DNA of 64,000 nt, from NCBI RefSeq assembly GCF_030818255.1, contig NZ_JAUTAG010000001.1, positions 372,001 through 436,000 of the forward strand. Direction: 5' to 3'. Below are positions 36,179-44,522 of this stretch, in pieces. The stretch comes from Microbacterium sp. SORGH_AS_0969. GTDB lineage: Bacteria > Actinomycetota > Actinomycetes > Actinomycetales > Microbacteriaceae. The translations under genes were made by a program, and so were the position numbers. Within the stretch, counting starts at the first letter, position 1, and the number at the start of each line of letters is the position of its first letter. Below the pieces are notes generated by a model. The model did not search any database. It was not told where the DNA came from and was given only the letters and a program-made list of their open reading frames with translations.

Positions 36179-37675
36179 ATGAGTCATTTGAATCTGACGG
36201 GCATCACGAAATCTTTCGGCGGGGTCCACGCTCTGCGCGGCGTGGACTTCGCGGTGTCCGAACGCGGCAGCGTGCACGGCCTCATCGGCGCGAACGGCTC
36301 GGGGAAGTCGACGCTGCTCGGCGTGCTGTCCGGGCAGGTCAGCCCGGACTCGGGCGCGGTGTCGCTGCACGGGGAACGCGTGGAGCTCCGCGATCCGGCC
36401 CATGCGCTCTCGCACGGCATCGCGATGGTGTCACAGGAGTCGGCCCTGGCACCGCACCTGTCCGTCGCGGAGAACATCCTGCTCGGCCGTCGGCTCGAAC
36501 GTTCCTGGTGGGGCATCGACTGGAAATCGACCAACCGTCGCGCCCGCGATGTGCTCGCACGTCTCGACCTCGACTACGACCCGACCATCGCCGTGTCGCG
36601 CTTGCGTCCAGACCAACGCCAGATGGTCGAGATCGCACGAGCGCTCTCGATCGAGACCTCGATCCTCATCCTCGACGAGCCGACGAGCTCGCTGAGCGAC
36701 GACCAGGTTCGATCGTTGTTCGCCGCGGTCCGGCGGTTGAAGGGGCACGGCGTCTCGACGGTGTTCGTCAGCCACCGTCTCCCGGAGCTGTTCGAACTCT
36801 CGGATGAGATCACCGTGCTCCGCGACGGACTCACGGTGGCCACCGGACCGACCGGGGCGTTCGACCAGGCCACGCTCGTGGATGCCATGGTCGGAGCGCC
36901 GAAGGCTTCCCGCCCCGCAGGACGACGGAGCCGCCGCGCGGCGGTTCCCGAAGCCGTCCCGCGGATCCAGGTGCGCGGCGCGAGCTCACCCCGCGCCTTC
37001 ACCGATGTGAGTCTCACGGTGCAGGCGGGCGAGATCGTCGGCCTGGCCGGTCTCACGGGTGCCGGGCGGGGCGAGCTCCTGGAGTCCCTCTTCGGCTCAC
37101 GCCCCTTCACCGGAGACGTCGCGCTCAACGGCACATCGCTGGCGGGTTCCCGTCCGGATGAGGCCATCTCGGCTGGTGCCGGCTACCTCCCCCCGGATCG
37201 CAAGACGGAAGGGGTGGTGCTGCAGCGCAGCATCGTCGACAACCTGTTGATGGTCAGCACCCGCGACCGTCGGCGCCTCGGCGCCCCGCGGGCTACCGAC
37301 ACCGCGTCCGCCGCGACGCTGGCGAAGCGGATGTCGATCAAGGCGCCCGACCTCGGCTCCACGGTCGGCTCGCTTAGCGGCGGGAACCAGCAGAAGGTCG
37401 CGATCGGCAAGTGGCTCGGCGCCGAGAAGTCGGTCCTGCTGCTGGACGAACCGACGCGCGGCGTCGACGTCGCCGCCAAGCACGAGATCCACTCCCTCCT
37501 GCGTGACGCGGCGGACCGGGGCACCGCGCTCCTGGTCAGCTCGTCCGAGACCGACGAACTCCTCGAACTGTGCGATCGCATCCTCGTCATGCACGCCGGC
37601 GTGATCGTCGCCGATGTTGCTGCGGCAGATGCGACCGAACCCCTCATCACCCGATTGGCTGGAGGCCACCTATGA
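36179..37675 (+). CDS. Ribose-type ABC transporter ATP-binding protein (tandem ATPase)
   Basis: 498-aa RbsA-like protein with two fused nucleotide-binding domains. The first has Walker A GANGSGKST and Walker B LILDEPTSSL but a degenerate signature (RPDQRQMVEI). The second has a degenerate Walker A (GLTGAGRGE) but a full signature (LSGGNQQKVAIGKWL) and LLLDEPTRGVD. This asymmetry is normal for RbsA proteins. Its stop overlaps the permease start (ATGA). Confidence 0.93.
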   Translation: MSHLNLTGITKSFGGVHALRGVDFAVSERGSVHGLIGANGSGKSTLLGVLSGQVSPDSGAVSLHGERVELRDPAHALSHGIAMVSQESALAPHLSVAENILLGRRLERSWWGIDWKSTNRRARDVLARLDLDYDPTIAVSRLRPDQRQMVEIARALSIETSILILDEPTSSLSDDQVRSLFAAVRRLKGHGVSTVFVSHRLPELFELSDEITVLRDGLTVATGPTGAFDQATLVDAMVGAPKASRPAGRRSRRAAVPEAVPRIQVRGASSPRAFTDVSLTVQAGEIVGLAGLTGAGRGELLESLFGSRPFTGDVALNGTSLAGSRPDEAISAGAGYLPPDRKTEGVVLQRSIVDNLLMVSTRDRRRLGAPRATDTASAATLAKRMSIKAPDLGSTVGSLSGGNQQKVAIGKWLGAEKSVLLLDEPTRGVDVAAKHEIHSLLRDAADRGTALLVSSSETDELLELCDRILVMHAGVIVADVAAADATEPLITRLAGGHL

Positions 37676-38757
37676 CCATCGAACCGACCACCGCCGCACC
37701 GCCCGCTCTGGCGCGCGTCTGGGCGGGAACGAGGCTGTTCCGGCCGGTTCTGTTCCTCGTGATCGCCATGCTGCTCATCTTCGCGATGACCCAACCGGTG
37801 TTCTTCACCGCCGGCAACATCGCCAACGTCCTCACCGCGGCCGCGCCGCTCTGGGTGGTCAGCATGGGGATGACCCTGGTGGTCATCACCGGCGGCGTCG
37901 ATCTCTCGGTGGGGGCGACGGCCGCCCTGACCGGGATCTTCCTCGCCAAAGCCGTCGAAGCGGGACTGCCGGCGGCGCTCGCGCTCCCGGCGAGCGTCGT
38001 GGTCGGTGCCGTCGTCGGCGCTGTGGCCAATGGCCTCTTCATCGGGTGGCTGCGGTTGTCGTTCTTCGTGGTCACGATCGCCTCGATGACGACCATCACC
38101 GGCATCGTCAACCTGTGGTCGAACAGCAAGTCGTTCTACTTGACCGATCCGCTCTTCTCGCAACTGTCCGGCGGCGGGCTCCTCGGCATCCCGTACCCGG
38201 TGTGCCTGATGATCGTGGTGTTCGCGCTGTTCCTCTATCTCGAGCGGCGCACGTTCTTCGGCCGCGACGTGTTCGCCGTCGGCGGGAGCTTCTCGGCCGC
38301 CCGACTCTCGGGCATCAAGACGACCCGGACGATCGTGCTCGTGTACTCGGTGTCGGGTGCGCTGGCGGGTGTGGCCGGGGTGCTCTCCAGCGCTCGCGTC
38401 GGCGCCGCGACGCCTCAAGTCGACCCGAGCCTGCCGCTCCTGGCGGTCGCGGCGGTGCTCCTCGGGGGGACGAGCCTGCTGGGAGGCCTCGGCAGCGTCG
38501 TGGGTACGGCGCTGGGCGTCCTCTTCATCGCCCTCCTGCAGAACGGATTGAGCATCGCGGGCATCGCGAGTTTCTGGCAGCAGGTGATCACGGGCGTCAT
38601 CCTCGTCGCCGCGGTCCTCGGTGACCGGATCTCGGCGCGGCGCCGGCCCTCGCGCCGGCAACGTGCCGCTGACGCTCGAGCGCAGGCCGAAACTCGCACG
38701 GATGCCACCCCCACCGCGACGCCGTCTGCCCAGACGCAGTCCACCGGCGCTCGATGA
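37672..38757 (+). CDS. Ribose-type ABC transporter permease
   Basis: 361-aa RbsC-like inner-membrane permease, 8-10 helices, with the family motif GMTLVVITGGVDLSVGA and GGTSLLGGLGSVVGTALG. A 45-residue Arg/Ala/Thr-rich cytoplasmic tail follows. Start at the ATG at 37672, overlapping the ATPase stop. Its own stop overlaps the LuxR start, so ATPase, permease and regulator are one operon. Confidence 0.92.
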   Translation: MTIEPTTAAPPALARVWAGTRLFRPVLFLVIAMLLIFAMTQPVFFTAGNIANVLTAAAPLWVVSMGMTLVVITGGVDLSVGATAALTGIFLAKAVEAGLPAALALPASVVVGAVVGAVANGLFIGWLRLSFFVVTIASMTTITGIVNLWSNSKSFYLTDPLFSQLSGGGLLGIPYPVCLMIVVFALFLYLERRTFFGRDVFAVGGSFSAARLSGIKTTRTIVLVYSVSGALAGVAGVLSSARVGAATPQVDPSLPLLAVAAVLLGGTSLLGGLGSVVGTALGVLFIALLQNGLSIAGIASFWQQVITGVILVAAVLGDRISARRRPSRRQRAADARAQAETRTDATPTATPSAQTQSTGAR

Positions 38758-39536
38758 CGATTGGAGCGCGTGTGATCGAGGGTGACGACCTGTCGTCGAT
38801 CGACTACGACCGGATCTTCGGCGTCCTGTCCGACTGCGATCCCGCGCGCGATCTCGCGAGCTTCCGCGAGGCGCTTCTGGAATCCCTGGGGCGGCGGTTC
38901 GGGCTCCGAACGACGACGTTCTTCACCGGTTCATCGTTCGCCGCCATCTGGGCGGACCCGCACCCACTCGAAACCCGGAGCTCCGTGGGAATGCTCGCGC
39001 CCTACCAGGACGGCTGGTACCGGAGCGACGTGTTCGCCTCACCGGAGGCGGCGGCACTGCTCCGGCGCACGCGAGTCGCGGGGCTCGGCGAACTCGGCCG
39101 GCTTTCGCACCGGTCTCACGAGTACCTGCACCGCTACCTGTACCCCGGCGGCTTCCGCGCGGCCACGGCGCTTCACCTCGACGCCGGAGGGGGGCGGCAA
39201 GCCGTCGTCGGGATCTTCAAGACCGAGCCCTCGCTGCGCGAGCAGCAGGAACTGGCCGCTCTCCGGCGCCTCGCCGGACCTCTCAATGCCCTCAGCCGTG
39301 CGCTCGCCCCCGCTGATGCGCCGAACCTCTCTCACGATCGACTCTCCTCGCTCGCGCCGCGGCAGCAAGAGGTGGCGCGCCTGGTCGCCGACGGCCTCTC
39401 GAACGCGGAGATCGCGGCGCGCCTCAATCTCACGGAGGGCACGGTGAAGAAGTACGTCAGCGCGATCCTCCTGGCGACCCAACTCCGCTCGCGCACGCAG
39501 CTCGCGCTGCTTGTCGGCACCCGCCGACACAGGTAA
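38754..39536 (+). CDS. LuxR-family transcriptional regulator
   Basis: 260 aa: an N-terminal sensory region (about 1-180) without an obvious autoinducer-binding or receiver signature, then a LuxR/GerE helix-turn-helix (LAPRQQEVARLVADGLSNAE; IAARLNLTEGTVKKYVSAIL). Not a response regulator, since no receiver Asp pocket is visible. Translationally coupled to the permease gene by ATGA overlap, so it likely responds to the transported compound and controls the block, including the monooxygenase operon that follows by 76 bp. Confidence 0.88.
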   Translation: MTIGARVIEGDDLSSIDYDRIFGVLSDCDPARDLASFREALLESLGRRFGLRTTTFFTGSSFAAIWADPHPLETRSSVGMLAPYQDGWYRSDVFASPEAAALLRRTRVAGLGELGRLSHRSHEYLHRYLYPGGFRAATALHLDAGGGRQAVVGIFKTEPSLREQQELAALRRLAGPLNALSRALAPADAPNLSHDRLSSLAPRQQEVARLVADGLSNAEIAARLNLTEGTVKKYVSAILLATQLRSRTQLALLVGTRRHR

Positions 39537-39612
39537 CTTTCGACCACTTCAGCGACACCTGCACCTTTCCGACACTGGTGAGACCACGACGACGTGAAGA
39601 AAGGGATTCACC

Positions 39613-40779
39613 ATGACGCGCATGCGTTTCGGAATCGTGCAGACCCCGCTGCACTCCTCGAAGATCAACCCCACCCTGGCCATGCGCCAGGACCTCGAAC
39701 TGATGCAGCATCTCGATCGGCTCGGCTTCGACGAAGCATGGATCGGTGAGCACCACTCGGGGGGCAGCGAGATCATCGGCAGCCCGGAGATCTTCATCGC
39801 CGCTGCCGCGGAGGTCACCAGCCGCATCAAGTTCGGGTCCGGCGTGACCTCGATCAGCTACCACAACCCGCTCTGGGTCGCCGACCGCTTCGTCCAGCTC
39901 GACCACCAGACACGTGGACGTGTGATGCTCGGCGTCGGGCCCGGGTCGCTTCCCTCCGACTCGTCGATGATCGGGCTGACCCCGACCGACACCCGCGAAC
40001 TGCTCTCGGACAACATCGACATCATCCTGCGTCTTCTGCGAGGCGAGACGGTCACCGCGACCACCAAGACCCACACCCTCGTCGATGCGCGGCTCCAGCT
40101 GGCGCCGTACTCGGAGCCGCTCTTCGACATCGTCGCGGCCGGTGTCGTCTCCCCGACGGGACCGCGGCTGGCCGGAATGCACGGCCTCGGGCTGTTCTCG
40201 ATCGGCGCCACGATGACCTCCGACGGTTTCGATGCGCTCGCGCACGCCTTCGGCATCCAGCAGGAACGGGCCGCGGAGTACGGCAAGACCGTCTCGCGCG
40301 ACCAGTGGCGTCTGGCGACGCTGTTCCATCTCGCAGAGACCCGGGAGCAGGCCTACAAGGACGTCGCTTACGGCATCGAGGAGTGGTTCCGCTACTGGAA
40401 GGATGTCGTGGCCTTCCCCCAGATGGCGGTCGAGGGCGAGAACGTCCGCGAGATGATCGACTTCATCAACGACAACGGCATCGGCGTGATCGGCACCCCG
40501 GACGACGCCGTGCGACAGATCCAACGCCTCGAGAAGCAGACCGGCGGCTTCGGCGCTCTGCTCGTCTTCGGCAACGACTGGGCGGATCGGGCGGCGACGT
40601 TCACCTCGTACGAGCTCTTCGCTCGTCACGTCATCCCGGCGTTCCAGGGGCACCTCGCCGCGGCCGCGGCGTCCCAGGCGCACACTGCGGCCATGCGCGA
40701 GGAGCAGACCAAGCAGCACCTGGCGGCGATCTCGCACATGACCGAGAAGTACGGCGCCGAAGTCGCTGCGAAGGCGTGA
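39613..40779 (+). CDS. Luciferase-like (LLM) flavin-dependent monooxygenase
   Basis: 388-aa bacterial luciferase-fold enzyme that uses reduced FMN and oxygen. N-terminal MRFGIVQTPLHSS and DEAWIGEHHSGG, and GSGVTSISYHNPLWVADRFV match the alkanal-monooxygenase/limonene-monooxygenase class. A flavin reductase overlaps its end, making a two-component monooxygenase. Chemistry could be hydroxylation, Baeyer-Villiger oxidation or epoxidation; the sequence does not decide. A clear AAAGGGA ribosome-binding site precedes the ATG. Confidence 0.9.
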   Translation: MTRMRFGIVQTPLHSSKINPTLAMRQDLELMQHLDRLGFDEAWIGEHHSGGSEIIGSPEIFIAAAAEVTSRIKFGSGVTSISYHNPLWVADRFVQLDHQTRGRVMLGVGPGSLPSDSSMIGLTPTDTRELLSDNIDIILRLLRGETVTATTKTHTLVDARLQLAPYSEPLFDIVAAGVVSPTGPRLAGMHGLGLFSIGATMTSDGFDALAHAFGIQQERAAEYGKTVSRDQWRLATLFHLAETREQAYKDVAYGIEEWFRYWKDVVAFPQMAVEGENVREMIDFINDNGIGVIGTPDDAVRQIQRLEKQTGGFGALLVFGNDWADRAATFTSYELFARHVIPAFQGHLAAAAASQAHTAAMREEQTKQHLAAISHMTEKYGAEVAAKA

Positions 40780-40784
40780 CGGCG

Positions 40785-41630
40785 ATGATCATCCGAATCG
40801 GAAGCACCGGCGACCCGGCGGGCGTGGAGCTGGTCGAGGCTGACGTCTTCGATCGGCTGCACGTGGAGGCGGAGGAGGGTGCGACACGCGCACAGATCGA
40901 TGACGCCCTTCGGCGTGCCCGCGCCGGCTCGTTCGACTACGGGGTTGCGCAGCCCGTCATCGACTCGGGGTGGATCCGTCACCATGCTCACGACGACACC
41001 GCATGGACGACGTCGTTCGAGGCGATGCTCGCGTTCGCTCAGTCCCGGGGCTGGTACTCCGCGGAAGCGGGCACCATCCAGGCGCACGTCGAGTCTCGGC
41101 CGTCGGCGGCCGTCAGCGCCGACGAGTTCCGCGCCGCGTTCCGCGGGTATCCCGCGGGTGTCGCCGTCATCACGGCCGACGACGGCACCGGGCCCGTCGG
41201 TCTCACCGCCACCTCGGTCATTTCCGTGAGCGCCCAGCCACCGCTGGTGGTGTTCTCCGTCTCTCAGGACTCGTCGAGCTCTCCCACGCTCACGGCGGCG
41301 AGCTCGGTCGTCGTGCATTTGTTGGGCTCGCGCGATCTGTGGGCGGCGAAGCTCTGCGCCACGAGCGGTATCGACCGCTTCGCGGACACGTCGCTGTGGA
41401 GCCGCCTGCCCACCGGCGAGCCCTACTTCCCGACCACCACCCGATGGTTGAGGGCCGATGTCGTATCGACGTCGGTGGCGGGCACATCGACGATCGTGAT
41501 CGTCCACGTGGTTGAGACAGGGTCATCGTGTGACGGGGAGCAGGACTCCGAGGCTGCCCCCCTCGTCTACCACAACCGCACGTGGCACGCGTTGAGCGGG
41601 CATTCCGAGCTCGAGGTACGAGCGGGCTGA
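40785..41630 (+). CDS. Flavin reductase with unrecognised N-terminal extension
   Basis: 281 aa. Residues about 105-270 are a flavin reductase-like FMN-binding split barrel (FRAAFRGYPAGVAVITADDG; GLTATSVISVSAQPPLVVFS) that supplies reduced flavin to the adjacent luciferase-like enzyme. Residues 1-100 (IIRIGSTGDPAGVELVEADV onward) match nothing I recognise. I chose ATG at 40785, with GAAGG 10 nt upstream; a GTG at 40776 would overlap the previous stop as GTGA and add three residues. Confidence 0.85.
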   Translation: MIIRIGSTGDPAGVELVEADVFDRLHVEAEEGATRAQIDDALRRARAGSFDYGVAQPVIDSGWIRHHAHDDTAWTTSFEAMLAFAQSRGWYSAEAGTIQAHVESRPSAAVSADEFRAAFRGYPAGVAVITADDGTGPVGLTATSVISVSAQPPLVVFSVSQDSSSSPTLTAASSVVVHLLGSRDLWAAKLCATSGIDRFADTSLWSRLPTGEPYFPTTTRWLRADVVSTSVAGTSTIVIVHVVETGSSCDGEQDSEAAPLVYHNRTWHALSGHSELEVRAG

Positions 41631-41654
41631 GCCGCCCCCGCCCCGCTGCCGCAA

Positions 41655-41692
41655 ACGTCGATGGCCGCCTCTCCCGAGGCGGCCATCGACGT
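41655..41692. terminator. Bidirectional terminator between flavin reductase and alcohol dehydrogenase
   Basis: Perfect 17-bp stems (41655-41671 and 41676-41692) with loop TCCC and a short T-rich tail lie between convergent genes. Unlike the core-genome terminators here, its stem lacks GGATGCC/GGCATCC. Confidence 0.85.
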
Positions 41693-41705
41693 CTTCAGCG
41701 GACGA

Positions 41706-42758
41706 TCACGGATGGACGAGGATCTTCACCTCGGTCTCGTTGTTCTGGATGAGTCGTTCGAAGCCCTGCTCGACGACATCCTCCAGAGCGATCCGGCTCG
41801 TGATGAGCGGGGTCAGATCGATGGATCCCTCCTGGATGAGGGCGATGACAGCGGCGTGGTCGTGGGCGTAGGCCATGGATCCGCGCAAGGTGATCTCCTT
41901 TATGACGACACGCTCCATGTCGACGGCTGCCGGCGTCATCCACACGGACACGTTGACGATGGTGCCGGTGGGCTTCACGGCATCCATCAGCATGTCGAGC
42001 ACGGGCTGGACACTCGTGCACTCGAACGCGACATCGGCGCCGCGACCGCCCGTGCGATCGCGGACGGCCTGGGCGACATCCGTCTCCGAGGGATCGAAGA
42101 CGGCATCCACGCCGACGACCCGCGCTTTCTCCTTGCGCGCGGGATTGATCTCCGACACGACCACGTTCAGGCCCTTGGCCTTCAAGATGGCTGCCGTCAT
42201 GAGGCCGATCGGGCCCGCCCCGCCCACCAGAGCGGTCTGACCCCGCTCGGCACCGCTGCGCGTCACCGCGTGGTGAGCCACCGCGAGCGGTTCGATGAGG
42301 GCGGCCTGGTCGAGGGGGATGTCCCCGATGGGGTGGACCCACTTCCGGTCGGCGACGACCTTCTCGCTCAATCCGCCGCCGCGGCCCGCGAGCCCGACGA
42401 AGTTCGTGTCCGGCGACAGCTGATACTCGTCATCGGGTCCCATGGGCACGTCGTCGCGGATGATGTAGGGCTCGACGACGACGTTCTGGCCGACGACGAG
42501 GTCGGTGACGCCCTCCCCGACCGCGCTGACGGTACCCGAGAACTCGTGGCCCATGATGATCGGCGGCTCCTCGCCGGAGATCGGGTGCGGGTGTCCCGGA
42601 TGGGGGATGAAGTTCGGACCGACGAGGTACTCGTGCAGGTCGCTCCCGCAGATCCCGCACCAGGCGATGTCGACCATGACGGCGCCAGGTCGGAGGACGG
42701 GTTCGGGGACGTCCTCGACGCGCAGGTCTCGCGCGGCGTGGAAACGAGCGGCTTTCAT
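41706..42758 (-). CDS. Zinc-type alcohol dehydrogenase (butanediol-dehydrogenase-like)
   Basis: 350-aa medium-chain dehydrogenase. Catalytic zinc ligands Cys37 (WCGICGSDLHEYL) and His71 (MGHEFSGTV) are present, with the NAD site VGGAGPIGLMTAAILKAKG. The loop that normally holds the four structural-zinc cysteines reads IIRDDVPMGPDDEYQLSPD and has none. Start at ATG 42758. First alignment is to (R,R)-butanediol/sorbitol dehydrogenase types, but the true substrate is probably an intermediate of the local aromatic pathway. Confidence 0.9.
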   Translation of the reverse strand: MKAARFHAARDLRVEDVPEPVLRPGAVMVDIAWCGICGSDLHEYLVGPNFIPHPGHPHPISGEEPPIIMGHEFSGTVSAVGEGVTDLVVGQNVVVEPYIIRDDVPMGPDDEYQLSPDTNFVGLAGRGGGLSEKVVADRKWVHPIGDIPLDQAALIEPLAVAHHAVTRSGAERGQTALVGGAGPIGLMTAAILKAKGLNVVVSEINPARKEKARVVGVDAVFDPSETDVAQAVRDRTGGRGADVAFECTSVQPVLDMLMDAVKPTGTIVNVSVWMTPAAVDMERVVIKEITLRGSMAYAHDHAAVIALIQEGSIDLTPLITSRIALEDVVEQGFERLIQNNETEVKILVHP

Positions 42759-42775
42759 GGTCTCTCCATTCGAGG

Positions 42776-43642
42776 TCAGGACGAGGGGTCGGTGAGGGTG
42801 AGCCGCGTCGCCGCCTGTGGGAAGACACGGAGGAGGTTTCGCCACATGATGTTCTCGAGGTCCTCTTGCGGCATGTCGGATGCCAGGAGTTCGTGCATCA
42901 CGGATGGCGTGTTGTACAGGAGCGGCTGCGCGTACGAGTCGGTTCCGAACAGGAGCCGCTCCGAGCCGAACCGCCCGACGAACTCGTCGAGGGGGCGGAG
43001 CAAGGGGAAGCAGATGGCGGTGTCGAAAAGCACGTTGGGGCAACGCTCCGCAATGTCGAAGAGGTAGCGGATCTGCGTGGCACCGGAGAATCCGTCCAGC
43101 GCCACGAGGGTGGCATCCGGATGCGCGGTCGCCAGATCCAACAGCGACCACGGAGCTTCCAGACCCGACTCGCTGAACAGGTGGAGGTAGCAGGGCAGTC
43201 CGTGTTCGGTAGCGAGATCGATCAGGACGTGCATCCGACGGTCGGAGAGCGCCACGCCCTGGTAGCGGGTGTGCCACGCCAGGCCGTCGATGCGGCATTC
43301 GTCGACGAGTCGCGCCACCTCGTCTCGGCAGAGCGAATCGCGATGCAGGGGTTCGACCGTGCCGAGCGCGAGGGGGAATCGGCTGGGCAGACTGTTGCGA
43401 TACGCGACGATGCCGTCGTTGAGTGCGCGCGTGCTGGCGATTCCCTCGCTGCGGTCGTACTGGAAGCCGGGCAGGACACAGGCGGCGGTCAGACCGAACT
43501 GATCGAGCATCGCAGCGTGCACCTCGACCGGCCGGATGCTGGCCCCGTCGACCGTCGTCCCTTCTTCTCCCATTCCCAGAGCGAGTTCGCCCACGTGGTG
43601 ATGGGTGTCGATGATGTGCGCTGTCGTTCGAGAGGGGGTCAT
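42776..43642 (-). CDS. Amidohydrolase-family protein (ACMSD/PDC-lactonase-like)
   Basis: 288-aa TIM-barrel metal-dependent hydrolase or decarboxylase of the amidohydrolase-2 group: metal-binding IIDTHHHVGEL (His14-16), HLFSESGLEAPWSLL, and the late Asp in LLFGTDSYAQ. Relatives cleave lactones or decarboxylate aromatic or cyclic acids. ATG at 43642 with AAAGGA upstream was preferred to a GTG five codons earlier. It lies 17 bp upstream of the alcohol dehydrogenase on the same strand. Confidence 0.85.
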   Translation of the reverse strand: MTPSRTTAHIIDTHHHVGELALGMGEEGTTVDGASIRPVEVHAAMLDQFGLTAACVLPGFQYDRSEGIASTRALNDGIVAYRNSLPSRFPLALGTVEPLHRDSLCRDEVARLVDECRIDGLAWHTRYQGVALSDRRMHVLIDLATEHGLPCYLHLFSESGLEAPWSLLDLATAHPDATLVALDGFSGATQIRYLFDIAERCPNVLFDTAICFPLLRPLDEFVGRFGSERLLFGTDSYAQPLLYNTPSVMHELLASDMPQEDLENIMWRNLLRVFPQAATRLTLTDPSS

Positions 43643-43653
43643 CGCTGTTCCTT

Positions 43654-44058
43654 TCACGCGGTCCGCGGGTTGCGGAACACCGCTGTCGCGGACGCGATCA
43701 GGCGGCCATCACAGGTGATCTCCCCCGCCACGAAGCTCATGGTCTTGGTGCGCGCGGTGACCCGGGCCGAGCCGAGCAGCGTCTCGCCGAGGGAAGCAGC
43801 GCCGATCATGCTGCTGGAGAGCTGGATCGTGATGGGATGCCCCTGCTGGCCCGCACCGAGCGAGCGCTCGACCTCCGCACCGAGCGTGAAGTCGAGAAGA
43901 GTCAGAATGAGTCCCCCGTGCACGGTGCCGTTCGGGTTCACATGGGCCGATCGCACCGTGAGGCGGATGCCGATCGCGTCCGGTGCGGCACTCCACTCGA
44001 TGCCACCGATGTGGTCGAGGAACGTGCCCTCCTGGCCGATCGATACGTAGTCGCTCAT
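43654..44058 (-). CDS. Hotdog-fold acyl-CoA thioesterase (PaaI-like)
   Basis: 134-aa PaaI/YdiI-type thioesterase: HVNPNGTVHGGLILTLLDFT holds the HGG active-site motif, and Asp is in LLDFTLG. It would release a free acid from a CoA thioester or rescue CoA. Overlaps the MaoC gene by 4 bp and lies 12 bp upstream of the amidohydrolase gene. Confidence 0.9.
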   Translation of the reverse strand: MSDYVSIGQEGTFLDHIGGIEWSAAPDAIGIRLTVRSAHVNPNGTVHGGLILTLLDFTLGAEVERSLGAGQQGHPITIQLSSSMIGAASLGETLLGSARVTARTKTMSFVAGEITCDGRLIASATAVFRNPRTA

Positions 44059-44522
44059 CGCGAGTCTCCTTCGGTGATCAAGACGATCCAGTCGGCGATC
44101 ATCGCCGGGCGATCCGAGCCTTTCCGCTCGAGGACGCAGCCGAGGACGAGCCGATAACCGGCCGAGGTCTCCTCGAGGGAGTCGAGCGTCAACCGCAGCC
44201 GCAGCGAATCCGCGGGCGTGACCGGCGCGGTGAACCGCACCCTGTCCAGCCCGTAGTTCGTCCAGCGCTGCGCCCGGCGCACCGCGTAGCACTCGTTGGC
44301 GAGACCGGTGACGAGGCTGAGCAGGAGGAAGCCGTGCGCGAGCACGTCGCCGAACGGCCCCTCCGACTTCGCACGCGGACGGTCCACGTGGATCCAATGC
44401 TCGTCACCGGTGAGCTTCCCGAAGGCGGCGATGCGCTCAGCGGGCACCGTGACCCAGCTGCTCTCTCCGAGCACGCTTCCCACCCGCTCACGGAGCTCAC
44501 CCGCGGAATCGACGGTGATCAT
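44055..44522 (-). CDS. MaoC-like (R)-enoyl-CoA hydratase
   Basis: 155-aa hotdog hydratase with the catalytic motif FGKLTGDEHWIHVD (Asp and His) and GFLLLSLVTGL. It adds water to a trans-enoyl-CoA. Overlaps its neighbours on both sides by 4 bp. Placed after the CoA ligase, it suggests side-chain hydration of a cinnamoyl-type CoA ester. Confidence 0.9.
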   Translation of the reverse strand: MITVDSAGELRERVGSVLGESSWVTVPAERIAAFGKLTGDEHWIHVDRPRAKSEGPFGDVLAHGFLLLSLVTGLANECYAVRRAQRWTNYGLDRVRFTAPVTPADSLRLRLTLDSLEETSAGYRLVLGCVLERKGSDRPAMIADWIVLITEGDSR

